Assembly: GCF_900101875.1 (NCBI RefSeq)
Contig: NZ_FNAI01000003.1
Location: 248,001-312,000, forward strand
Length of the DNA: 64,000 bases
DNA from: Mucilaginibacter pineti
GTDB lineage: Bacteria; Bacteroidota; Bacteroidia; Sphingobacteriales; Sphingobacteriaceae
Reading direction: 5' to 3'
The notes under the pieces are model-generated. The model did no database searches and had not been told where the DNA came from. It saw only the letters and a list, made by a program, of their open reading frames with translations. Below, one piece after another: positions 24,123-31,659 of the stretch. The stretch's first letter is position 1, and every line of letters begins with the position of its first letter. The translations under genes and the position numbers were made by a program.

Positions 24123-24284
24123 ATGAATATTGACCAGGTACGTAGTGAAACCCACGGATGCGAAGTGGTCATCCACTTCAACAACGCCGGTTCAGCTTTA
24201 ATGCCGCATACCGTTATTAATTGTTTAACTTATGAAGAATTGCACGGTGCCTTTGAGGCTGCTGAGCTTAAGCAGTCATGCTGA
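24123..24284 (+). pseudogene. Class V aminotransferase N-terminal remnant
   Basis: A 53-codon frame from the ATG at 24123 encodes VRSETHGCEVVIHFNNAGSA then LMPHTVINCLTYEELHG. This is the start of a PLP-dependent class V aminotransferase (N-N-A-G-S-A-L-M-P motif). It ends at 24284 after an unrelated tail; no lysine-containing PLP domain follows, because the AraC-type gene begins at once. The rest of the gene appears deleted. Confidence 0.6.
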
Positions 24285-25114
24285 ATCAACTTTTTATGAA
24301 TAACCAGAGGCATACAACTTTCAGTCAAATTACCTATTCCTGTTATTCAACCTGCATTAGGGAAGGGGAACAATTTATTCCTGAGCACGTTTTCAGCTAT
24401 CAGATTTCCGGAAAGTTAGTTTATAATGACGGCGATAATCAATACACATTTGATGAAGGTAGCTTCAGGCTGACCAGAAGAAATACACTGATCAAATTTA
24501 ATAAAATTCCTCCGCCAGACGGTGAGTATTCCAACATATCAGTTTTCCTGGATCAAAATACCCTGAGGAACCTAAGTCTTGAATATGGTTACAAATGCGC
24601 AAAACGATCCAATAATGAACGTGTATTTTCCCTGCCATCCAATCCATTATTGTCCGGCATTATTGACTCACTGAAGCCTTACGACGAGCTGAATAAACCA
24701 AGCAATAAGATATTGAAAGAGCTTAAGCTAAAAGAGCTTATCGTCGTGCTACTTGAAACTAGCCCCTATTTAATGGATGTTCTGTTTGATTTTACTGAAC
24801 CGGGTAAAATAGATCTTGAGGCTTTTATGAACCGGAATTTCCGATTTAATGTTTCGCTTGAGCGGTTTGCGTATCTTACAGGGAGAAGTCTTTCCACTTT
24901 TCAAAGGGATTTTGAGAAAATTTTCGCGGCCAATCCCAGGAAGTGGCTGCAACAAAAAAGGCTTAGCGAAGCATTTTATCTGATTAAGGAGAAAGGTGCC
25001 CACGCTTCTGAGGTATACCTGGAAGTCGGGTTCCAGGACTTATCTCATTTTTCCTATGCATTTAAAAAAATGTTTGGTTTCGCGCCCTCGCAAATTCCTC
25101 TGGATAAATTATAA
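24278..25114 (+). CDS. AraC-family transcriptional regulator
   Basis: A 278-residue protein with an N-terminal cupin-like sensor (PEHVFSYQISGKLVYNDGDN) and a C-terminal double HTH: SLERFAYLTGRSLSTFQRDF and ASEVYLEVGFQDLSHFSYAF, ending KMFGFAPSQI, all characteristic of AraC. The start could be 24278 or the second ATG at 24296. It overlaps the aminotransferase remnant by a few bases. The effector and targets are unknown. Confidence 0.92.
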   Translation: MLNQLFMNNQRHTTFSQITYSCYSTCIREGEQFIPEHVFSYQISGKLVYNDGDNQYTFDEGSFRLTRRNTLIKFNKIPPPDGEYSNISVFLDQNTLRNLSLEYGYKCAKRSNNERVFSLPSNPLLSGIIDSLKPYDELNKPSNKILKELKLKELIVVLLETSPYLMDVLFDFTEPGKIDLEAFMNRNFRFNVSLERFAYLTGRSLSTFQRDFEKIFAANPRKWLQQKRLSEAFYLIKEKGAHASEVYLEVGFQDLSHFSYAFKKMFGFAPSQIPLDKL

Positions 25115-25160
25115 GTCGGCTATACTACATGCTAACCTTATTAGGTACCAGCTCCATTAC

Positions 25161-26003
25161 TCAATTTATTTGTGCTAACTGATTTTGCAGCTCTGCGGCC
25201 GAGATTTCGCCTTTCGCAAACCGGATCTCTAAAACCATTGTTTGTTCTATTTTAGTCAGTGGCCGATCATAGATATTACGCAACAGATCATCTTCAAAAT
25301 CTAACGGTTCCAAGATATTTCTCTTTGAGTGATACGCCTCAAAGTACCGGATCCCGAATTTCCGAAGGGACATAGCGTCAAAATGAAGGCCGTCCTGATT
25401 GCTATTTAGCCCAGATGCGGTAACGAAATAAGAATTGGCCTGAGCTTTAGTAATTTTCTGTAAAGCTAGATTGACAGCAGTATATTCGGTAAAGTATTTT
25501 CCATATTTACCGCTGCTCAGAAAATCTCCCAATCAGCCTGCAATAAAGAGTAGTTCAGGACAGCCAAGCTCACTGATAAAAGCATCAGTAATTACGCTCA
25601 GTTTACTAACATACGTTTTTGAAAGTCCCTGAAAACTGTCATTTTCACCCTGGTGCCAGAGAATTGCCTTTAGCTCACTTGTTCTCATGGCCATTTTTGC
25701 CTGAAAAACCGCATGGTCGAAAAGTTCACCACCAACTGCCCAATCGTCAAGGCTGCTGCCGCCTTCTGCACAGGGAATTAAGCCGATCTGTATGTCTTTG
25801 TTTTTTAACCGCCAGCTGCCTGCGAAGGAGGCTGCAAGTCCGATACCGGCAGTCGGCCGGTCATTGTTGATTGGCTCCCACATCGTTTGCCAGCGTCCGT
25901 TGACGAGTACCTTTATTTGCTCATCGATAATAGGTTTCGCCTCTGTTAAAATTCCACGGCCGGCCATATTTGATTGGCCCACCATTAAAAAAGAATGCAG
26001 CAT
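25161..26003 (-). pseudogene. SGNH carbohydrate esterase (sialate O-acetylesterase-like) with in-frame TGA
   Basis: From the ATG at 26003 the frame gives FLMVGQSNMAGRG (nucleophile Ser block), IPCAEGGSSLDDW and LWHQGENDS (oxyanion blocks). It stops at a TGA at 25533-25535 after LLFIAG. The same frame continues at once with GDFLSSGKYG and DGLHFD, the block with the catalytic Asp and His. So one codon change removes the catalytic His from the product. No shift is needed to join the parts. The intact protein would be about 280 residues, normal for the family. Confidence 0.85.
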
Positions 26004-26039
26004 TTCGCTTTTAATTTAATAAGATAATTATACGGGTTG

Positions 26040-26651
26040 TTAATTTTTAAGACCTTTAATCATTTTATCAAAGGCCAGCCATAATAATTTTTCCTCTATG
26101 GCAAAAGGGGCACCATCCAGGCCATAACCTTGCTGATGAAAACGGATCAGCGAATACAAGGGAGAATAAGCGATCGACCAAAAAACTGAAAATGGCATAT
26201 CGTCAAGTTCACCGCGTCCAACAGCGTTTCTGATAAAGCCCTCTACATTTGACTTTAACTGTCGCAAAAAAGTTCCGTTTTCATTCAGGAACATTTCAGA
26301 GAATTTGGCATGATAAGACGACTGGCTGACCTGATCCAGAAAACGTACCGAAAGGGAGTTATTCATCATAAAAGTGAACCGGTTCTGCCATTGGATCCGG
26401 AGGCCATCCTCCAGCGATAATTCAGCGGCAAAATCCTTATTTACAACCTTCTCCATCCGTTCGGCTTCCTCCAGGACTATTTTCGTTACTAAATCGTCTT
26501 TGTCTTTATAGTAGACATATGGAGTGCCTACAGAAATACCACATGCTTTAGCCAATTTACTAATGGTAAAGCCTTCCAGCCCATGTTCAACAATGGTTTC
26601 TATGGCTTTCTGCTTTACTAATTCTTCTTTTAAAATATCACGCCTTCTCAT
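26040..26651 (-). CDS. TetR-family transcriptional regulator
   Basis: A 203-residue TetR protein: KAIETIVEHGLEGFTISKLA then KACGISVGTPYVYYKDKDDL is a complete three-helix DNA-binding domain (about 14-55), followed by a helical ligand domain. A perfect 15-bp inverted repeat begins 9 bp before the start codon and is the likely operator. The broken esterase gene follows 36 bp downstream on the same strand. Confidence 0.92.
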   Translation of the reverse strand: MRRRDILKEELVKQKAIETIVEHGLEGFTISKLAKACGISVGTPYVYYKDKDDLVTKIVLEEAERMEKVVNKDFAAELSLEDGLRIQWQNRFTFMMNNSLSVRFLDQVSQSSYHAKFSEMFLNENGTFLRQLKSNVEGFIRNAVGRGELDDMPFSVFWSIAYSPLYSLIRFHQQGYGLDGAPFAIEEKLLWLAFDKMIKGLKN

Positions 26652-26658
26652 AACGAAG

Positions 26659-26694
26659 CAAATATAATTAAATGAATAATCATTTAATTATATT
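26659..26694 (-). promoter_or_regulatory. TetR operator and -7 box
   Basis: Perfect inverted repeat with 15-bp arms (26661-26675 and 26680-26694) and a 4-bp spacer. On the minus strand TATATTTG (26666-26659) fits the -7 consensus and overlaps one arm, so bound repressor would block transcription. The start codon is 7 bp after the -7 box, giving a 5' leader of only a few bases. No TTG at the -33 spacing was found. Confidence 0.75.
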
Positions 26695-26759
26695 CAGCTT
26701 GTATTTTGACCAACCTACGTCAGGCAGATATTGCTAATGCGGGGAATAGCTATTTTATC

Positions 26760-26777
26760 CTCCGCAAATTTGCGGAG
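26760..26777. repeat. Perfect 18-bp palindrome in the tetR upstream region
   Basis: CTCCGCAAA followed directly by its reverse complement, with flanking TAT/ATA that extend the pairing past one mismatch. It lies 66 bp beyond the TetR operator and 180 bp before the next plus-strand gene. The rest of 26695-26956 holds nothing else I can identify. It could be a hairpin or a second regulator site. Confidence 0.6.
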
Positions 26778-26956
26778 AATAAATCCGGGCTTCATTGATG
26801 CTTATTATCTTTTTATTCCCCTTTGTATCTAGTTTTAATTCTGGTCCCGGGTTCATTTTTACATGGCTTTTAAAATTATCCCGCTGATTAACAGGTAGCA
26901 AATTTTGAAAATGCAAAATAGGTTGATGTTACCACTCCGTGTACCTAATTTAGCTT

Positions 26957-27766
26957 TTGATGAACAGAACCGAACAACTATCAAATGATATAAAAAGGCT
27001 TCACAATGAAGGCGTTAATCTCGTTAATGCTATTCAGGTCGAGGTTTATCCCGAACAGTTAGAGGCGCATTTTAAAGAAAATCTGAAGAAGGATTTTGAA
27101 GCCTTCAGGCAAACATTGCCGGTTTTCAAAAATGCTTATCAGGCCTGGTACTCAGAAAGCCAGATCGTTATCAAACGTTTTTTACCATTACGGCTGAATG
27201 ATTTTATAAGTCTCTATGAGATACCAAAAACCCGTAAAGAGGTAAAAAAAGACAATTATACAATCGAGGATTTCCTCAGAGATACGATAGTGACTGCAGG
27301 GTTTGATAAAAAAGTCGTTGCGGGGCCTGCGGATGCGGTGCCGCTTGTCCAGCAACAGCTGAACATCCTGGATTCAGTTTCTGTACGCTTACAAAGCACG
27401 ATAGTTGAGATAACCGAGATCCTACAGGCAGAATTACTGGATAAGATGCTCGATACTGCGGGTGAACTTGCAAAGAACGGTCTTGCGCGATCTGCCGGTG
27501 GCATTTGCGGTGCTATCCTGCAACAGCATTTTGAAACACTCAGACTTAAATACAATCTTAAATTCTCCAAAAAGAGCCCAGCACTAAAAGATTATAATGA
27601 GGTTTTGCAAAAGGCAGAAATTTATGATTTTGGGATCGGCCGTCAAATCCAGTATTTGATCGATCTGCGCGACCTTTGCGTAAAGAATAACAAAAAAGCA
27701 CCAACCATGTCGGAAATTGACGATCTGCTGTCCGGTACTGAAAAAATCATCAAAACCATCTTTTGA
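26957..27766 (+). CDS. Helical protein of unknown function, HEPN/DUF4145-like C-terminus
   Basis: A 269-residue soluble all-helical protein. The C-terminal third (SAGGICGAILQQHFETL, then IGRQIQYLIDLRDLC and PTMSEIDDLLSGTEKIIKTI) resembles the HEPN-type domain seen in DUF4145-like proteins of defence neighbourhoods. The expected R-x4-6-H nuclease motif is not present: no His follows the Arg in the LRDLC helix. Probably a binding rather than a nuclease domain. No partner gene is adjacent. Confidence 0.5.
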   Translation: MMNRTEQLSNDIKRLHNEGVNLVNAIQVEVYPEQLEAHFKENLKKDFEAFRQTLPVFKNAYQAWYSESQIVIKRFLPLRLNDFISLYEIPKTRKEVKKDNYTIEDFLRDTIVTAGFDKKVVAGPADAVPLVQQQLNILDSVSVRLQSTIVEITEILQAELLDKMLDTAGELAKNGLARSAGGICGAILQQHFETLRLKYNLKFSKKSPALKDYNEVLQKAEIYDFGIGRQIQYLIDLRDLCVKNNKKAPTMSEIDDLLSGTEKIIKTIF

Positions 27767-27799
27767 TACGATTAGCGAAATTGAAAGATAATCCCTGGA

Positions 27800-28216
27800 T
27801 CAGACCAGCTGCAAAGTTGCCTGATCCTTATTGCCGTCAAAATATTTTTTGAGCACAGCCTCAAAAACGGGCTCAGCGCCAGGCACCAAAGAAAATAAGG
27901 TCATCGACGAACGAAGTTTCATATCGTCCGGACTGCCCATAACCTGGGTAGCATTGTTTGATTTCAGGCTTAGCAATACGGCTGAGATCTCAGTCAGCCT
28001 TTTGCCCAGAACAGGATGCGCCAGATAAGCACTGGCTTCGGGCAAGTCTTTCAGGGCAAAGCGCTTAGACATTTCGCTGTAGCCCAGGCCTGCGATCTGG
28101 GGAAAGATGTACCACATCCAATGGCTGCGTTTTTGACCGGCTTTAATTTCGGTTAAAGCGAAAGCATAATCACGTGATTGTGCTTCAAGAAAACGCTGTA
28201 AGGTTTTATTACTCAT
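27800..28216 (-). CDS. DUF1810 family protein
   Basis: A 138-residue protein: LQRFLEAQSRDYAFALTEIKAGQKRSHWMWY contains the family hallmark HWMWYIFPQI, followed by GLGYSEMSKRFAL and HPVLGKRL. DUF1810 proteins are small and cytosolic; their function is not established here. Its start overlaps the end of the upstream gene (28209-28400) by 8 bp, so the two are cotranscribed. Confidence 0.88.
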   Translation of the reverse strand: MSNKTLQRFLEAQSRDYAFALTEIKAGQKRSHWMWYIFPQIAGLGYSEMSKRFALKDLPEASAYLAHPVLGKRLTEISAVLLSLKSNNATQVMGSPDDMKLRSSMTLFSLVPGAEPVFEAVLKKYFDGNKDQATLQLV

Positions 28217-28400
28217 CCTTTGCCTTTTTCTTTTCGAGGTTCCCGAAATGCGCGCGTGCCTGCTTCAACCCGGTAGCGATGGCCTCTCCTTCGTTACCGG
28301 TGGTCTTTAAAACTTCATTCGCAATCTCAGTCGCCTTATCTCTTATTTTTTTTGGTTGGTTTTTATAGGATGGCGGGTAGTCGCCGTTGTGCCAGGGCAT
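28209..28400 (-). CDS. Small YdaT/ChaB-like stress protein
   Basis: A 63-residue protein from the ATG at 28400 (an upstream start at 28427 adds nine non-conserved residues). MPWHNGDYPPSYKNQPKKIR then KATEIANEVLK and AIATGLKQA match the short YdaT-type proteins (MPW-x4-YP-x-S-x-K-N). It overlaps the DUF1810 gene by 8 bp. Probably part of the general stress set of this region. Confidence 0.65.
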   Translation of the reverse strand: MPWHNGDYPPSYKNQPKKIRDKATEIANEVLKTTGNEGEAIATGLKQARAHFGNLEKKKAKDE

Positions 28401-28460
28401 AATTCCTCCTTTTTTGTAATTTAACAAACGATCGACGGCTTTTGTTGTGTAAATTTGGGT

Positions 28461-28703
28461 ATGCTGACCATTGACGAATATCAGGCGCTGGACGAAGCGG
28501 AGAAGCCGGTCTATATCTTACAAGGAGATTTCCTGGCTGACCGGGAAGAGAACGGTTTGACGGTACAAATGTATAATGTTGGCAGCTTTTATGGTGAATT
28601 GTATTATGACCCTTTGGCCAATAAGATCCTGCGCTGGCGGGCTTTCGAGGGCACACTTGGCCTGGGGCCTTATCTGGCGCATATCCGTTTTAATATGCGT
28701 TAA
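28461..28703 (+). CDS. Small protein of unknown function
   Basis: An 80-residue protein from the ATG at 28461. It has an acidic N-terminus (TIDEYQALDEAEKP) and a beta-rich middle with two YxxxLYYDP-like turns. No family recognised. It is divergent from the YdaT-like gene, with 60 bp between the start codons, a spacing that suits a shared control region. Confidence 0.55.
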   Translation: MLTIDEYQALDEAEKPVYILQGDFLADREENGLTVQMYNVGSFYGELYYDPLANKILRWRAFEGTLGLGPYLAHIRFNMR

Positions 28704-28817
28704 TTTCCGGACGGAGAAAAGCGAGTGCAAATAAAGAAATCAGACGGTGTAAATACAGCGAATGAGCTGAATCCAGTTTTCTCCCAGATTGATCTGAACC
28801 TTTGATCTGAATTTAAT

Positions 28818-29636
28818 ATGATTCGTTATGCTAATGTAAATGGGGAAATTAGGGTGCCTGAGACAGGCCTGAAAGGCTATTGCCCGGGATGTGGCAATCC
28901 GGTTACGGCTAAGTGCGGCTTTATAAAGATTCATCATTGGGCCCATTTGAAACATATGGATTGCGATCGCTGGTGGGAGCCGATGACGCAATGGCACCTG
29001 GATTGGCAGGATAATTTTCCAAAAGAGTGGCGTGAAAAAATATTCAGGAACGAGATCACCGGCGAGTTTCACCGGGCAGACATACAGACTCCCGAAGGTA
29101 TCACCATCGAGTTTCAACATTCTCACTTATCAACTGGTGAGCTGCTCAGCCGAAACAACTTTTACAAAAAGCTGATATGGGTGATAAACGCGCAAAGTTT
29201 CAAAAATAATATCAGATTGAACGCAGCAATACCCAACCCGCGTTCTTCAATAATGGATCCCTTCAATTTTTCGGTTTCCTATGAGGGATTGGCAAGTTCT
29301 CCTCAATACTTTGTGAAAGACGATCTTCAACATGGTCCATTAGTTTATAGTAAAGGTCTTAACACTGAACAACTGAAGGCCATTGCGGATTGTCAGGAAA
29401 GCGGTGCGGAAACATACTGGTTGTTCAATTGGTCATATAAGCATCGGTCCTGGTTAAATAGCGAAGCACCGGTCTTCTTAGATTTTGGAGAAGATACTTT
29501 ATACTGGATCAGGAAAAGACCACAGGTAGGCACATCATTAATATATCTTCAGTGTATAAAAAAGAGAGATTTCATTGCAAAATATGCCGTCAATGAAGTT
29601 TTTGAGAGAACATCGAATAATGATAGCAAGGATTAA
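28818..29636 (+). CDS. CoiA-like protein: zinc ribbon plus PD-(D/E)XK-type nuclease domain
   Basis: A 272-residue protein. The N-terminus has CPGCGNPV then KCG and HHWAHLKHMDC, a zinc-ribbon-like region. The core TQWHLDWQDNFP, ITGEFHRADIQTP and GITIEFQHSHLS matches the CoiA/restriction-like nuclease order, with the acidic and Glu-x-Gln residues expected at the active site (D in RADI, E-F-Q). Gram-positive CoiA acts in competence; here a repair or DNA-uptake role is inference. No com genes are nearby. Confidence 0.65.
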   Translation: MIRYANVNGEIRVPETGLKGYCPGCGNPVTAKCGFIKIHHWAHLKHMDCDRWWEPMTQWHLDWQDNFPKEWREKIFRNEITGEFHRADIQTPEGITIEFQHSHLSTGELLSRNNFYKKLIWVINAQSFKNNIRLNAAIPNPRSSIMDPFNFSVSYEGLASSPQYFVKDDLQHGPLVYSKGLNTEQLKAIADCQESGAETYWLFNWSYKHRSWLNSEAPVFLDFGEDTLYWIRKRPQVGTSLIYLQCIKKRDFIAKYAVNEVFERTSNNDSKD

Positions 29637-29773
29637 TATAAATATTAACCGTTAAGAGTAATTCATATCAAAGGAACTGCATGAATATTACTAATTCTAT
29701 CCCACCTTTTCCCTAAAGTGCCCGGTACGGTGTCGCGCTTGAGGATATTGATTGTTGCCATCATCATGAAGTA

Positions 29774-29791
29774 AAGCCCCTTTCGGGGCTT
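29774..29791 (-). terminator. Hairpin downstream of the small basic-protein gene
   Basis: AAGCCCC (29774-29780) and GGGGCTT (29785-29791) form a perfect 7-bp stem with a 4-base loop, 5 bp after the stop of the 29797-29964 gene on the minus strand. The T-run is short, so it may be a weak intrinsic terminator. Confidence 0.6.
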
Positions 29792-29796
29792 AGGAT

Positions 29797-29964
29797 TTAT
29801 TTATTGAGTTTTTTTTCAACCGCGCTGCGCTGGTTACTGCCGGTCGATTTTTTGGCTGCTTCCACTTTAGCGGTGGTGGTGCCTGTTTTTTTCGCTTCGT
29901 ATTTGAGTTCATGGGGCTGTTCCGATACGGAGCGGCGTTCCACTTTGCTTCCTCTAGTTGTCAT
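29797..29964 (-). CDS. Small basic protein of unknown function
   Basis: A 55-residue, Lys/Thr/Ser-rich protein (KYEAKKTGTTTAKVEAAKKS) starting at the ATG at 29964 and lying directly downstream of the DUF4142 gene (6 bp). Low complexity and basic charge suggest a nucleic-acid-associated or disordered stress protein. It is followed by a hairpin. No named family is claimed. Confidence 0.6.
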   Translation of the reverse strand: MTTRGSKVERRSVSEQPHELKYEAKKTGTTTAKVEAAKKSTGSNQRSAVEKKLNK

Positions 29965-29970
29965 GAATTT

Positions 29971-30468
29971 TTATTTTAATTGTTTTTCAATGATTTTAAT
30001 GCGTTCCAAATGCATTTTGAGGGATGGCAGCATTTGCTGCGCCCAGGCTTTGACCGCCGGGTCTTTGCCGGTAGTGGCGTAGTTCTCGAACATTTGCACG
30101 GTATTGCCATGGCCGGCGGACATGGCGTGTACATAAGCCGAATCAAAGTTCGGCGTACCGGCAAGCAATAAATCAGGTTTGATACCGCCCGTGGCCTGGG
30201 GTGGTAGATCGATATGCTGAAGTTTGGTCAGCGTCAATAATTGCTGTTCCGCCCCGCGGTGGTCTTTGATCATCATCTGGCCAAATGATTTGATCTCAGG
30301 TTTTTTTGCTCTTTGTATCGCTTGTTCACCGGCGCTGATTTCCTGCAGGTTTTTAATGCTGGCCACGATGAGGAAATGTTTCGCAGTGGTATCCGGGTCG
30401 GGTTGCGGGATCTGTGCCTGGGCGAACCTGCACAGGCACAGCAGTAAAATTGCAATGGTCTTTTTCAT
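29971..30468 (-). CDS. DUF4142 ferritin-like exported protein
   Basis: A 165-residue protein with a signal peptide (hydrophobic 4-12, cleavage after FAQAQ) and a four-helix bundle. HFLIVASIKNLQEISAGEQA then IKSFGQMMIKDHRGAEQQL is the DUF4142 core with the conserved M-x-x-DH segment, and a third helix has AYVHAMSAGHGNTVQMFENY. Periplasmic, stress-associated by family. It begins 2 bp downstream of the Tat-type SDR stop, so one operon. Confidence 0.88.
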   Translation of the reverse strand: MKKTIAILLLCLCRFAQAQIPQPDPDTTAKHFLIVASIKNLQEISAGEQAIQRAKKPEIKSFGQMMIKDHRGAEQQLLTLTKLQHIDLPPQATGGIKPDLLLAGTPNFDSAYVHAMSAGHGNTVQMFENYATTGKDPAVKAWAQQMLPSLKMHLERIKIIEKQLK

Positions 30469-30469
30469 C

Positions 30470-31471
30470 TTATGGCATTCCTACACCGCCGGATGAACCA
30501 TAGATCTGCCCGGTGGCAAAACTGGCATCAGCTGCGGCTAATTGTACATAAATAGAGGCTAATTCTGCGGGCTGCCCCGGCCTGGCCAGCATGGTCCAGC
30601 TACCGAACATTTGTTGCTTTTCCGGTTGCGCGCCGCCGCTGATCTGGAGTGCCGTCCATATCGGGCCCGGCGCTACCCCGTTGACGCGGATGCCTTTCGG
30701 TCCTAACTGCTTGGCCAGCGATTTGACGTAATTCATCGTTGCCGCCTTAGTTTGCGCGTAAGCGTACAGGTCGGGCGATGGGTCATACGCCTGCTCGGAG
30801 GTCGTACCGATGATGGCCGAACCGGCGGGCAAATGCGGCAGCGCAGCTTTGATGATCCAGAACGGCGCATAAATATTGGTCTTCATCGTGGCGTCGAATT
30901 CCTCGGTGGTCAGATCAGCGATGGAAACCACCGATTGCTGTCGGCCGGCATTGTTGACGATGATATCCAGGCCGCCCAAACCGCTGACGGCTTTTTGCAC
31001 CAAAGTTTTGCAGAAGTCCTCACTGCGCAGGTCGCCGGGAATGGCGATGGCCTTGCGGCCTTCTTTCCTGATCAATGCGATCACTTCCTGCGCATCGGGT
31101 TCTTCGGTCGGGTAATAGTTGATCGCCACGTCCGCGCCTTCGCGGGCATAGGCGATGGCGGCTGCTCTTCCCATGCCCGAGTCACCGCCGGTGATCAGTG
31201 CTTTGCGGCCGGTTAAACGCCCCGAACCCCTATAGCTGGTCTCTCCGCAATCGGGGACCGGGTCCATCTTGCTCTGAAGCCCGGGCCAGGGCTGCGGCTG
31301 GCTTTTAAAAGGCGGTTTGGGATAAAGCTTGGTCGGGTCGCTGATCTTAGCCGCCCCCTCTAAATTGGTTTCCATTTTTGTTCCTCCTAATACGGGCGAT
31401 ACCACGAGTGCCGCCATCGTTGTTCCAAGGCCGGCGACGACCTGGCGCCGGCTCATTTTATTGTCTTCCAT
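30470..31471 (-). CDS. SDR oxidoreductase with Tat-type signal
   Basis: A 333-residue YghA/YhdF-like SDR. The N-terminus has SRRQVVAGLG followed by a hydrophobic stretch, a twin-arginine signal, so the enzyme is probably exported folded with its cofactor. Then PWPGLQSKMDPVPD, the family linker, TGGDSGMGRAAA (NAD(P) binding), NNAGR, catalytic Ser in IGTTSEQ, and YAQTK (Tyr-Lys). The paralogue at 32494-33336 has the same core without a signal. The YxxxK block and the tail ATGQIYGSSGG are intact. Confidence 0.88.
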   Translation of the reverse strand: MEDNKMSRRQVVAGLGTTMAALVVSPVLGGTKMETNLEGAAKISDPTKLYPKPPFKSQPQPWPGLQSKMDPVPDCGETSYRGSGRLTGRKALITGGDSGMGRAAAIAYAREGADVAINYYPTEEPDAQEVIALIRKEGRKAIAIPGDLRSEDFCKTLVQKAVSGLGGLDIIVNNAGRQQSVVSIADLTTEEFDATMKTNIYAPFWIIKAALPHLPAGSAIIGTTSEQAYDPSPDLYAYAQTKAATMNYVKSLAKQLGPKGIRVNGVAPGPIWTALQISGGAQPEKQQMFGSWTMLARPGQPAELASIYVQLAAADASFATGQIYGSSGGVGMP

Positions 31472-31472
31472 A

Positions 31473-31649
31473 TCAGTCTTTCTTTTTAGGTGCCTTAGCG
31501 CCTTCCTTGCGGGCTTCGGAAAGCCCGATAGCGATCGCCTGTTTTTTACTGGTTACTTTTTTACCGCTGCCGCTTTTCAGCGTGCCTTCTTTTTCTTCGT
31601 GTAGAGCCCTGTGGACCTTGTCCTGGGCTTTTGTTGAATATTTGGCCAT
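31473..31649 (-). CDS. DUF6496 family small protein
   Basis: A 58-residue Lys-rich protein from the ATG at 31649 to the TGA at 31473. It begins AKYSTKAQDKVHRALHEEKEG and contains SGKKVTSKKQAIAIGLSEAR, the whole-length DUF6496 pattern. Function unknown; it is a frequent companion of general stress genes in soil Bacteroidota. It lies between two SDR genes, 1 bp from the downstream gene and 10 bp from the upstream one, in one minus-strand operon. Confidence 0.85.
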   Translation of the reverse strand: MAKYSTKAQDKVHRALHEEKEGTLKSGSGKKVTSKKQAIAIGLSEARKEGAKAPKKKD

Positions 31650-31659
31650 AATATTTAGT

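Noticed and set aside
9642..26957. A complete integrative element with clear ends
   Set aside because: Only the integrase side is visible; no second attachment site, mobilisation or phage structural gene was found, so the right end cannot be set.
29650..29772. 33-codon minus-strand frame beside the small basic-protein gene
   Set aside because: Short, no family and outside any operon; not distinguishable from chance.
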